This document shows positions 1 through 7,804 of a DNA stretch of 47,661 nucleotides, piece by piece. The notes under the pieces were generated by a model. The model was given only the letters and a program-made list of their open reading frames with translations. It was not told the DNA's origin and did no database searches. Every line of letters begins with the position of its first letter. Position 1 is the stretch's first letter. The DNA comes from Deltaproteobacteria bacterium (lineage in GTDB: Bacteria; Desulfobacterota; Desulfomonilia; UBA1062), in NCBI GenBank assembly GCA_018436855.1, contig JAHDKO010000111.1, forward strand, positions 1 through 47,661, read 5' to 3'. Position numbers and translations under genes: made by a program.

Positions 1-310
1 CTAACTATGAGCCAACTCTGATCTCAACGTTACCCGGTGTCTGTCATAGCACTGTCGAAGATAGGGCGGTGAAAAACCGGAACGGGGCAGCGGACCCTGT
101 ACCACTGTGATTCAGTGAGAAGAAATGAACCGGATGCTAACCCCGATTCCCATGAGGGGAGTGAGGGGAGGTGAATGTGTAAGGAAGGTATCCCTTAGAA
201 AATATCCTTCCTCTTGTATCTTGAGCATGTGACGTTGCCCTTGGAGATGCCGGATGTTTTGATTCCAAGGGCACGATACCTGCTACCTGTTTTCATAAAA
301 GATCGAAGCT
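1..310 (+). other. Noncoding stretch rich in hairpins (structured RNA or intron remnant?)
   Basis: No convincing gene is seen here. The stretch is purine-rich and holds several short inverted repeats: a CGGT/ACCG hairpin with a GAAAA loop near 68-81, a CACTG/CAGTG hairpin near 102-117, a TCCC/GGGA hairpin near 147-160, AGGAAGG (182-188) facing CCTTCCT (206-212), and a perfect 10-bp stem with arms 236-245 and 264-273. Such a density of small hairpins resembles domain I of a bacterial group II intron or another structured RNA. I could not match a defining motif such as GUGYG or a domain V hairpin, so the identity stays open. It may also be the tail of something that begins outside the window. 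Confidence 0.25.
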
Positions 311-353
311 TATGGACGGTAAGTTTACGCCGTCATTATCTTTCACTCCTTAC

Positions 354-1661
354 CTATTCAACCCAGATTATTGTTCCTGCGCCTTGTGTCAGCCCGCCAC
401 AAATAGCACATGCGGCATAGCCCCCGCCGTTTTCTTTCAGGTTATATGCTGCTGTCATTAATAAACGAGCACCGCTTGCCGTGTTGGGATGCCCGATTGC
501 AATAGCGCCCCCGTTCACATTTAACCTGCTTTTCAACTCCTGGTACAGAGAATCGTCGTTATCAAGAATGGGCTTGGCTGAGGCTTCCCTGACCAATTCT
601 TTATAATCTGACTGTAAAAACCTCTGGTTGGATAAGAGCTTGCAGGAAACGAGCGGCACGCACGCGAATGCCTCATTGATCTCGATGAAGCTCATATCTT
701 GGATATTCAATCCGGCATCGTCCAGACATTTCTTTATGGCAAATCCTGGGGATACAGGCATGATTCTTGGCTGAAGGGCGATCGCGGTCGTAGATACCAC
801 GGTATAAATCGGCTCCAATCCGAGCTTATCCGCTTTCTCGCGTTTCATGATTATTTGAGCGGTGGCGCCATCATTCATTCCTGGAGAATTCCCTGCAGTA
901 CAGGTTGGGTTTCCGAAGACAGGCTTGAGCTTTGAAAGGGCTTCCAGGCTGATGTTTGCGCGATACTGTTCATCAATATCGAGGATCTTCGTTGATAATA
1001 CATTACCTTTCTTGTCTTGTTTACATATTTCGAAGGGAGCCATCTCTTTCTTGAAGAAGCCTCTTTCCCACGCCTTCCCATAATTCATATGGCTGGCATA
1101 GGCTAATTCATCCTGCTCCTCTCTTGAAACTCCATATTCGACTGCAACATTACCCGAATCTACCGCCACCGGTGCATAGTCTTTGTATCCCAGCGGGATT
1201 ATCGGATCTTCCACCAAAAAAGATGTGTGACGTTTGCCTTCCCATCTGATGCCTCTCAGAAGAAAAGGTACCGTGCTGAAACTCGTTGATCCGCCTGTCA
1301 TTACAATATCCGCATCACCGAGTTGGATACTCCGGCTGCCATATTTTACCGTGGTCATAGCAGATGTACACGCCTGGTCGAAGGGAACCGACGGTGTTTC
1401 AGGAGAGATTCCGGCCTTCAGCATTGTCTGCCTTGCAACGACAGGAGTGTACGGATCTTTGGTGTTTGTCGTATCGCCATTGCCCCACCAGACTTCGTCG
1501 ACCAATTCCGGATTGAGGTTTATCCTGTCCATCGCACTCTTCATGGCAACAGCACCAAGGTCAAATATGTCGATATCCCTCAGAGAACCGCCAAATTTAC
1601 CGAATGGCGTTCTTACAGCACTGACACATACAATATCGTCTTTGCTCTTCTTGAATTTCAT
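354..1661 (-). CDS. Thiolase (acetyl-CoA C-acyltransferase family)
   Basis: This 435-residue protein is a cytoplasmic thiolase that would cleave a 3-ketoacyl-CoA with CoA, or run the reverse condensation, as the last step of beta-oxidation. The nucleophilic cysteine is Cys98 in DQACTSAM. The NEAFA motif and the GHPNTASGAR histidine motif are present in order. The C-terminal cysteine lies in AICGGLTQG, where most thiolases have CxGGG, so the terminal loop is unusual and may mark a subfamily. The ATG at 1661 is preceded by a strong AGGAGGA ribosome site. It is the last gene of a leftward set with CoA transferase, hydratase and dehydrogenase. The chain-length preference cannot be told from sequence. 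Confidence 0.92.
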   Translation of the reverse strand: MKFKKSKDDIVCVSAVRTPFGKFGGSLRDIDIFDLGAVAMKSAMDRINLNPELVDEVWWGNGDTTNTKDPYTPVVARQTMLKAGISPETPSVPFDQACTSAMTTVKYGSRSIQLGDADIVMTGGSTSFSTVPFLLRGIRWEGKRHTSFLVEDPIIPLGYKDYAPVAVDSGNVAVEYGVSREEQDELAYASHMNYGKAWERGFFKKEMAPFEICKQDKKGNVLSTKILDIDEQYRANISLEALSKLKPVFGNPTCTAGNSPGMNDGATAQIIMKREKADKLGLEPIYTVVSTTAIALQPRIMPVSPGFAIKKCLDDAGLNIQDMSFIEINEAFACVPLVSCKLLSNQRFLQSDYKELVREASAKPILDNDDSLYQELKSRLNVNGGAIAIGHPNTASGARLLMTAAYNLKENGGGYAACAICGGLTQGAGTIIWVE

Positions 1662-1969
1662 AAAATCCTCCTATCCTGGTTATGGTTCATGATCGTGAAC
1701 AGCAGCCGTATATTCTGGTGCATGTTCGTAGTGTCACAATGCTGGCCAGCAAAATGGGAATATTGATCGAGTGATGCTGTATCAAACACATCATACAGCA
1801 GAAATCTCAAATTCGTTTCACTTAAATATTTTTCTGCCAAGCCGGTTCTCGTTTTATTGCCAATATCTCGTTGCGCTGGATACCTGTCACAAACATTGAC
1901 CATTCTCCGCCTCTTTGCCCGTCTTATGAGCCCGTCTCTTCACGATCATCCGGGATGGGCAGCGAAGCA
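1662..1969. other. Intergenic gap inside the leftward catabolic operon
   Basis: This 308-bp gap separates the dehydrogenase stop from the thiolase start. It holds the AGGAGGA ribosome site of the thiolase close to 1668. An 81-codon leftward frame overlaps the thiolase start but has no recognisable domain and I do not call it. I see no clear terminator, so the thiolase is probably co-transcribed, though a second promoter here is possible. Confidence 0.5.
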
Positions 1970-2821
1970 TCAGGATTCATACGGGTAAAACCCTTTTCCG
2001 GTCTTGCGGCCGAGCGAGTTTTCGCTCATCATTTTTCCGAACAGGGGAGAGGGGTTGTACCGCTCTTCTCCGGTCATGTTGTACATGGCTTCCATGGCAA
2101 GACCGCACACATCAACGCCTGCAAGGTCCATGATCTCACAGACGCCCATGGGCCAGTTGCATCCAAGCTTCAGGGCGGCATCAATGTCCTGAGGAGATGC
2201 AATGCCCCTGTCTATCATATTGGCTGCTTCATTATAGAGCAGGCACAGGAACCTGTTTACGATAAACCCGGGGATATCCTTCACTATGATAGGCGTCTTG
2301 CCGAACTTTGCGCAAATATCAGCGGTTTTCTCGGTTATCGGATCGCTCGTTTCTTTACCGCGGATAACTTCAACAAGCTTCATGACCGGCACCGGGCTGA
2401 AATAATGAGTGCCGATGACCCGCTGCGGATTCTTAGTGGCTTTCGCTATTTCCGTGATGCTCAATGTTGATGTGTTGCTTGCAAGGATGACGTCTGTTGC
2501 ACAGAGGGTATCGAGTTTCTCAAATATTTCATGCTTCAGTTCAATCTTCTCAAAAACCGCCTCAACCACCATGATTGAACCTTTTGCTGCTCCAATGTCG
2601 GTCATTCCAGCAAATCTGGAGAGAATATCGTCATAGGTATCTTGTGTGAGTTTGCCTTTGGTGACCTTTCTTGAGAGAAACCGTCGTATGTTGCCGGCCC
2701 CTCTTTGAACAAGTTCCTCTTTCGTGTCTATCAGGTTGACTTGAAATCCGGCTTCCAATGCCACCTGTGCAATACCCGAACCCATAGTGCCGGCACCAAT
2801 TACCGTAATGATATTACTCAT
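1970..2821 (-). CDS. 3-hydroxyacyl-CoA dehydrogenase
   Basis: This 283-residue protein matches the short, single-function 3-hydroxyacyl-CoA dehydrogenases (Hbd/PaaH type), which oxidise a 3-hydroxyacyl-CoA to the 3-keto form with NAD(P)+. The N-terminal Rossmann motif GAGTMGSG is at residues 9-16. The catalytic-histidine motif GTHYFSPVPVMKLVEVI is present. The C-terminal helical domain carries NRFLCLLYNEA and a GRKTGKGFY ending typical of the family. The length is normal for an enzyme without a fused hydratase. The ATG at 2821 has a GAGGAG ribosome site about 6 bases upstream. Its neighbours supply the hydratase before it and the thiolase after it, so the three make a contiguous hydration-oxidation-thiolysis module. 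Confidence 0.95.
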   Translation of the reverse strand: MSNIITVIGAGTMGSGIAQVALEAGFQVNLIDTKEELVQRGAGNIRRFLSRKVTKGKLTQDTYDDILSRFAGMTDIGAAKGSIMVVEAVFEKIELKHEIFEKLDTLCATDVILASNTSTLSITEIAKATKNPQRVIGTHYFSPVPVMKLVEVIRGKETSDPITEKTADICAKFGKTPIIVKDIPGFIVNRFLCLLYNEAANMIDRGIASPQDIDAALKLGCNWPMGVCEIMDLAGVDVCGLAMEAMYNMTGEERYNPSPLFGKMMSENSLGRKTGKGFYPYES

Positions 2822-2879
2822 GGCAGCTCCTCATGGTTTTTGATTAAAACCCGTGGTCGGTGCTCTCTTTTCAGACTGA

Positions 2880-3665
2880 TCAGGCCTTGTTTTTACTGAT
2901 GAAAGCATCCATGGACTTCTTCTGCTCCTCAGTAGCGAAGCAGAGACCGAAGCAGTCGATCTCGAACAATGATGCTGTTTCCAGGTCGACTTCCGTGCCC
3001 TTATTCATGGCGGATTTAATGAGTGCGAGCGATACCGGACCCCTCGAAGTGATCTTCCCGGCCAGGGTGATTGTTTCTTCAAGAAGAGTATCCGGGGGAT
3101 AGATATGGTTTATCAGGTTCAGTTCCAATGCTTGTCTTGCGTCTATGATGGCACCGGTGAAGATGAGCTCTTTTGCCCTCCCTAATCCGATCAGTCTTGG
3201 CAGTCTCTGGGTTCCTGCTGAACCAGGCATAATGCCCAAGGTGATCTCAGTAAGACCGAATTTGGCATTGTCGGAAGCGACCCGAAAATCGCATGCCATT
3301 GCATATTCCAGTCCTCCGCCCAGACAGAACCCATTGATTGCTGCTATCACGGGCTTGGGAATATTGTATATCGCATCGACCGCACGTTTCGCCCTGAGCG
3401 CAAATTCTCTGGCACCGATCGGGTCCAATGCCACCATTTCCTTGATATCAGCCCCTGCTACAAAAGCTCTTTCTCCAGATCCTGTGAGGATGACGACTTT
3501 TGCTTCGTCATCATTCCGTGCCCGTTCCATCATCTCAATCAGTTCCAGGTTTACCTCTGAATTCAGCGCATTGAGAGCTTTGGGGCGGTTAAAGGTTATA
3601 ATCGCTATTCCATCCCTTACTTCGTATAATACAAGGCTGTCTCTGCTCATGGAAGTCTTATGCAT
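2880..3665 (-). CDS. Enoyl-CoA hydratase (crotonase family)
   Basis: This 261-residue crotonase-fold protein would hydrate a 2-enoyl-CoA to the (S)-3-hydroxyacyl-CoA used by the next gene. The oxyanion-hole regions are visible as ERAFVAGADIKEM and GGGLEYAMACDF, which includes the first catalytic glutamate. The second glutamate is in LTEITLGIMPGSAGTQRL. Both acids are kept, which favours a true hydratase over an isomerase or hydrolase. Two starts are possible: ATG 3665, where the GAGAGG motif abuts the codon, or ATG 3650, where the spacing is about 15 bases. Neither is ideal. It lies 58 bases before the dehydrogenase gene in the same direction. Confidence 0.93.
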   Translation of the reverse strand: MHKTSMSRDSLVLYEVRDGIAIITFNRPKALNALNSEVNLELIEMMERARNDDEAKVVILTGSGERAFVAGADIKEMVALDPIGAREFALRAKRAVDAIYNIPKPVIAAINGFCLGGGLEYAMACDFRVASDNAKFGLTEITLGIMPGSAGTQRLPRLIGLGRAKELIFTGAIIDARQALELNLINHIYPPDTLLEETITLAGKITSRGPVSLALIKSAMNKGTEVDLETASLFEIDCFGLCFATEEQKKSMDAFISKNKA

Positions 3666-3801
3666 CCTCTCAAACTTTCATTCTCTTTTGGAATAGTCCA
3701 TTCGGATCTACTTCCGTTCTATTTAAAGCTGTATATTAATATTCTCTTTCTCTCCCCCATCTTTATTTTGCCGGTTCTTTCAGAACGCTATCAATGTCAG
3801 C

Positions 3802-5088
3802 CTACTTGTTTAATTTCTTTAATTCTTCTGGCAATTTTTCTACTGCCGGTTCATGATATAAGACATTCTTTTCATACAGTTCCTGTATTCTGTCCTCACT
3901 GTATCCTAATGTCTCTGACAATACTTCTTTGTTGTGTTCTCCAAGAAATGGCGCATACCCTCTTACGCCTGCCGGGGTTTCAGAAAATTTCATGGGTGAC
4001 CCGTACATTTTCATAGGTCCGATAAAAGGTTGTTCGATGCTTACCACCATTTCCCTTGCCTTGATGTTCGGATCATCGTCGACAAGTTCTTTGCCCCCTT
4101 TCACGCGCATGCACGGGATGCCTGCTTCTTCGAGTATTCTTTCAGCCTCTTTGACGGATTCTTGAGACATTACCCAATTCTCTACTGCTTCATGAACATA
4201 CTTAGCGTTTTCAACAGAGCAGCGGGTTGCAAGACTATCATATCTTGGATTGTTCCGGAGGTGTTCCCCATAAGGGCCTAATACATCAAGTAAAGCGGTC
4301 CATCTCAAATCAGTGATTAATGCTACAACGAGATCCCCATCTTTTCCTTTATAGACACCATAAGGAGCATAGCCGGGATGATGTCTGCCTATTTGAGGCA
4401 ACTCGATGTCTTTTCCAACAGCACTGGCTAAGAAATGCCAGGGGATGACATTCTCATGCAGAGAAAACAGGCAGTCGACCATTGAAATATCTATGTTCTG
4501 CCCGACCCCTGTTCTCTGTTTATTGACGAATGCGGCTAGTATGGCAGTGGCTGCATGCATTGCAGAGTTCACGTCACCTATTGATACCGGGGCCTGTGTA
4601 TGCGGGTCCGTATGCGCTATCCAGCCGCTGGCACCCTGGGCAATAACATCATAACCGGCCTTATTGCTATATGGCCCCCAGTGGCCGAAACAGGAGATCG
4701 AACAGTAGATTATGTCACTTTTTATCTGCTTGACGGAATCATAATCCAATTTGAGTCTGTCCATTACTCCTGGTGCAAAATTTTCAATCAACACATCACT
4801 ATGCTGAATGAGATCACGTATGATTTCTATCCCTTGGTTTGTTTTTAAATTTATGCACATACTCTTTTTCCCACGATTGTTGTTTATGGAGTATGAGCTT
4901 TGTCTTACCCCTTCTTTCTCAACAATATACGGGAAATGTCTCTCAGCAGCCCCCCGGTTAAAGGGCTCGACCTTTATGACGTCTGCGCCCAAGTCTCTTA
5001 GATGTTTCGAGGCATGTGGACCTGCCAAAACCCATGTAAAGTCTAGTACGGTAATTCCTGAGAGAGGCCCCGGGTTCAACTGTTTCAT
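3802..5088 (-). CDS. Family III (CaiB/BaiF) CoA transferase
   Basis: This 428-residue protein belongs to the formyl-CoA transferase / CaiB family, which moves CoA from a donor thioester to a free acid through an aspartyl-CoA intermediate. The N-terminal GITVLDFTWVLAGPHASKHL and the segment DVIKVEPFNRG are typical. The likely catalytic aspartate sits in PVSIGDVNSAMHAA, and FLGEHNKEVL near the end is a usual C-terminal motif. It is the first gene of the leftward operon, with a well-placed AGGGGAG ribosome site before ATG 5088. In this setting it could activate an imported acid at the cost of a pathway thioester, saving ATP. The substrate cannot be read from the sequence; benzylsuccinate or crotonobetaine-like roles are only analogies. 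Confidence 0.93.
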   Translation of the reverse strand: MKQLNPGPLSGITVLDFTWVLAGPHASKHLRDLGADVIKVEPFNRGAAERHFPYIVEKEGVRQSSYSINNNRGKKSMCINLKTNQGIEIIRDLIQHSDVLIENFAPGVMDRLKLDYDSVKQIKSDIIYCSISCFGHWGPYSNKAGYDVIAQGASGWIAHTDPHTQAPVSIGDVNSAMHAATAILAAFVNKQRTGVGQNIDISMVDCLFSLHENVIPWHFLASAVGKDIELPQIGRHHPGYAPYGVYKGKDGDLVVALITDLRWTALLDVLGPYGEHLRNNPRYDSLATRCSVENAKYVHEAVENWVMSQESVKEAERILEEAGIPCMRVKGGKELVDDDPNIKAREMVVSIEQPFIGPMKMYGSPMKFSETPAGVRGYAPFLGEHNKEVLSETLGYSEDRIQELYEKNVLYHEPAVEKLPEELKKLNK

Positions 5089-5318
5089 AATTCTCCCCTT
5101 ATTCTTATTTTCTGTTTATTCTCACTCTCTGCTTCGTCCTGCTTAGGCCTAAGCCTTTGTGCTCATTTAGGAAATGAATTTGGTTGCAGTCATTTGGCGC
5201 ATGCATGATTGTGGGATCAAAAACACCCAGCCTTTCGCATGTTATTAACTTTAAAAAGTAGTTTGAACAGCCCGTCTTCATTCTGAACGGCATAACGAAA
5301 GCTCTCTAAATAAATGGT

Positions 5319-5342
5319 GCTCAAAATTGAAACAATATGAGC
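5319..5342. promoter_or_regulatory. Imperfect palindrome over the predicted start of the leftward transcript (operator?)
   Basis: The arms GCTCAAAATTG and CAATATGAGC face each other around a short centre and agree at most positions once one base is skipped. The repeat lies just downstream of the -10 box at 5350-5355, across the expected transcription start, where a TetR-type repressor could block transcription. Binding by the neighbouring tandem TetR protein is an inference. Confidence 0.35.
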
Positions 5343-5349
5343 TTTATTC

Positions 5350-5377
5350 AGTATAGCGATATGAAATTATGTGTCAA
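5350..5377 (-). promoter_or_regulatory. Sigma70-type promoter of the leftward CoA-transferase operon
   Basis: Read on the minus strand there is a perfect TTGACA (plus-strand 5372-5377), a 16-base spacer, and TATACT (5350-5355), which matches five of six -10 bases. It points toward the CoA transferase, leaving a leader of about 250 bases. Confidence 0.65.
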
Positions 5378-5438
5378 GTAAAATTTTATTTTGGACTAAT
5401 TTATTAACAGTGCATTGATTTAATGGTTATTAACCAGG

Positions 5439-5778
5439 TTGGTACCGTTATGGGATGTCAAACTTCAGGCGCCAGGGCCATTAATTGCGCTCATATTAAT
5501 AGATGCCGGTTTCTCAATAAATGCTGATCGAATAACGGAACAAGCTCGATTGAATTTGGAGCACCATTTTCCGGACGGCCAGACTCGCTCTGTAAGGCAA
5601 TGGCCGCAGGGAGCTTCACAAAGATGAAATAGGCAATAAGAAGATAAAAACGATCATTGCGGCTCAAAAATGCTGGAAAACAGAGCTTGATTGCTCTTTC
5701 ATTATTTCACGGGGAGCACAATTGACTTTTATTATACCCGCCAAGTACAAGGATAATGTTTTAACTCACTTAAATTAA
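5439..5778 (+). pseudogene. Possible decayed gene remnant in two reading phases
   Basis: Inside an 810-bp AT-rich divergent intergenic region there is a locally more GC-rich patch. One frame (5439-5627) reads with plausible protein composition, for example DAGFSINADRITEQARLN. A second frame (5596-5778, no start codon) continues with segments such as KTELDCSFIISRGAQLTF before TAA. The two overlap in different phases, as would follow a frameshift in a dead gene. I recognise no family. The opposite strand is also open over part of it, so the coding direction is uncertain and chance cannot be excluded. Confidence 0.2.
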
Positions 5779-5817
5779 AATATTATTTAATTACTTATGG
5801 ACTCAAATAAATATGGC

Positions 5818-5846
5818 TTGACAGGGGGGTCTGTATTCTTTAAATT
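5818..5846 (+). promoter_or_regulatory. Sigma70-type promoter of the tandem TetR gene
   Basis: A perfect TTGACA at 5818-5823 is followed by a 17-base spacer and TAAATT at 5841-5846. The regulator ATG at 5899 lies about 50 bases downstream. The spacer begins with a run of six G. Confidence 0.6.
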
Positions 5847-5850
5847 AATG

Positions 5851-5878
5851 ATATTCAATATGGGTCATCACTGAATAT
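5851..5878. promoter_or_regulatory. Inverted repeat between promoter and start of the TetR gene (operator?)
   Basis: ATATTCA (5851-5857) and TGAATAT (5872-5878) form perfect 7-base arms separated by 14 bases, located between the predicted -10 box and the start codon. The position would suit autorepression. No protein is tied to it by the sequence alone. Confidence 0.35.
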
Positions 5879-5898
5879 ATTTCATTAGAGGGAAGGCA

Positions 5899-7086
5899 AT
5901 GCCGTTGGAACCAAATGATAAAAAAGAGAACATTTTACGGGCAGCTGAAATGATCATGTCTCGAAAAAGGCTCGCTGATACCAAGATATCGGAAATTGCA
6001 CAGCAGGCAGGCGTTGCTGATTCCGTAATATACCAATATTTTAAGGGAAAAGAAGATTTATTGTTCGAAGTCACCCATGAACACATGAAGGAATCCGTGT
6101 TCCAGATGAAACAGCATCTTCAGGGCATACTGGACCCGACCAGTATGGTTTCCAAGGTCGTATGGTTTTATCTGAACTATCACGATGCACATCCTGGATA
6201 TGCCAGAACGCTGCTCCTGCAGTGCCGTTCATCCAAAAATTTCTATAGTACTCCCGGCTATAGTCTCATCAAGGAATTTTCCCGGGTTCTCGTCAATATT
6301 TTAAGAAAGGGTATCAAGGAAGGGGTGTTTTTCTCAGGGTTGAACGTGAAGCTTGCCAGAGATGTCATTCTGGGAACCATGGACTCGGTATCGATGGGCA
6401 GACTGCTGCTGGGTGAAACAGACGAGGCCAACAGTGATCAGAGAGATATCATGGCACTGATCATTCCCATGCTGACCTATGAATTAACACCGGATGAGGA
6501 AAGGTCCAAGCCGGAGAGAATCCTCATCGCTGCGGAAAAAGTGTTCAGCAAAAAAGGCTTTAACAAAGCCACTATCGCGGAGATCTCAAAGTTGGCTCAT
6601 GTTGCCGAGGGAACGGTGTATGAATATTTTGAGACAAAAGAAGATCTTCTGTTCTCCGTGGCATACGAGCGTTTCAAAAGCAACCTTGAGGAACTGCCCG
6701 AGGCTCTTGAGTCAAAGACAGCATTGAGCAAGCTGAGGCGGCTTATACGCCACATCTTTTCCATGTTTGTCAGAGATCAGACCTTCCTGAAAGTTTTCCT
6801 GTTTCAACTCCAACTGAACGAGAATTTCTATCAGTCTAAGGCTTTTGACAATTTTAGAAAATATTACAGATTCATAGAAAATATCGTCGATCAGGGCAAG
6901 GCTGACGGCGATTTTCGACCTGAAATAAGCTCACGCATATTCCGCAATATGTTTTTGGGAGCTTTCAGCCATATGTCTTTGCGGTGGACACTCCTCGAAG
7001 GGGGTACATCAATCGATAAACTGGTAGAGATCGATGAAGTAACAGACATGCTTTCTTCGGCGGTGGTACTCCATACGAAGAGCTGA
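5899..7086 (+). CDS. Tandem regulator with two complete TetR/AcrR units in one chain
   Basis: This 395-residue protein is two TetR repressors joined head to tail. The first helix-turn-helix domain spans about residues 11-62 (ILRAAE, ISEIAQQAGVADSVIYQYF, KEDLLF) and is followed by a ligand-domain half. The second DNA-binding domain begins near residue 204 (ILIAAE, IAEISKLAHVAEGTVYEYF, KEDLLF) and has its own ligand domain. About 25 of 53 aligned positions agree between the two DNA-binding domains, so an internal duplication is likely. Normal TetR proteins are about 200 residues and dimerise; here one chain could act as a built-in dimer. It sits between the divergent catabolic gene sets, so control of both by an acyl-CoA or acid ligand is the natural guess. 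A GGGAAGG ribosome site precedes ATG 5899. Confidence 0.93.
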   Translation: MPLEPNDKKENILRAAEMIMSRKRLADTKISEIAQQAGVADSVIYQYFKGKEDLLFEVTHEHMKESVFQMKQHLQGILDPTSMVSKVVWFYLNYHDAHPGYARTLLLQCRSSKNFYSTPGYSLIKEFSRVLVNILRKGIKEGVFFSGLNVKLARDVILGTMDSVSMGRLLLGETDEANSDQRDIMALIIPMLTYELTPDEERSKPERILIAAEKVFSKKGFNKATIAEISKLAHVAEGTVYEYFETKEDLLFSVAYERFKSNLEELPEALESKTALSKLRRLIRHIFSMFVRDQTFLKVFLFQLQLNENFYQSKAFDNFRKYYRFIENIVDQGKADGDFRPEISSRIFRNMFLGAFSHMSLRWTLLEGGTSIDKLVEIDEVTDMLSSAVVLHTKS

Positions 7087-7262
7087 AAAGAACGCTTATT
7101 TCAATGACCGGAAGCTCTGCAGCGAAAAGATGCTTCATGGAGGTAGGCTGGCGGAATTGGATTTACAAGGAAAGTGCAAGAATAAAAGGCATGCATGAAA
7201 GAATCGCCAAAACACATGTCGGCCCGAATAAATAAACATCTTTGTATGAGGGGAGAGGGAGC

Positions 7263-7691
7263 ATGTCAGGCAAAACTATTGATCAGCTCAAGATCGGAGA
7301 TTCCGGTCAGTTTGCAAAAACCATAACCGAGTCTGACGTGAGTCTTTTTGCAGGAGTTACCGGTGATTTCAACCCTGCACATATCAATGAGGAATACGCA
7401 AGAAAGACCTTTTTCAAGAAGAGGATAGCCCATGGAATACTCCAAGCCGGGTTTATCTCTGCAGTAATCGCCATGAAGCTCCCCGGACCGGGGACAATCT
7501 ATATAAGGCAGGAGTTAAACTTTCTTGCCCCTGTATATATTGGTGATACGATTTCCGCCTCTGTGGTGATCGAGCACATCGATTATGAGAAAAACAGGGT
7601 TACACTGAAGACTTCCTGTCAGAATCAGGATGGAATCGCGGTCCTTAAGGGAGAAGCTTTGGTAAGCCCCCCAAAGGCACCCGAGAGCTGA
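7263..7691 (+). CDS. MaoC-like (R)-specific enoyl-CoA hydratase (PhaJ type)
   Basis: This 142-residue single hot-dog-domain protein resembles PhaJ, which hydrates trans-2-enoyl-CoA to (R)-3-hydroxyacyl-CoA. The hydratase motif is visible as DFNPAHINEEYARKTFF followed by IAHGILQAGF, which includes the catalytic Asp and His. PGPGTIYIRQELNFLAPV matches the following strand region. A TTG at 7242 would add seven residues, but ATG 7263 has a good GGGAGAGGG ribosome site that the longer form would read through, so the ATG is chosen. It precedes the Liv transporter genes by 113 bases. With an (S)-type hydratase nearby the two could interconvert 3-hydroxyacyl epimers, or this one could serve a branched substrate. 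Confidence 0.88.
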   Translation: MSGKTIDQLKIGDSGQFAKTITESDVSLFAGVTGDFNPAHINEEYARKTFFKKRIAHGILQAGFISAVIAMKLPGPGTIYIRQELNFLAPVYIGDTISASVVIEHIDYEKNRVTLKTSCQNQDGIAVLKGEALVSPPKAPES

Positions 7692-7804
7692 TTTTATCGG
7701 AATTAGTATCTGAGGTCCGAATGTCGGCTGAAAAGACAATGCCTTCAAGGGAATATGCTGAAGGCTGGTTCAAGAAAGACAACAGGTGAAGAGGTAAACA
7801 ACTT

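Noticed and set aside
1658-1903. An 81-codon leftward frame before the thiolase
   Set aside because: It overlaps the thiolase start and ribosome site, has no family and ends at an ordinary position for chance frames.
5105-5293. A 62-codon leftward frame in the leader of the CoA-transferase transcript
   Set aside because: It could be a leader peptide because it lies between the promoter and the gene, but it has a weak ribosome site and no recognisable feature.
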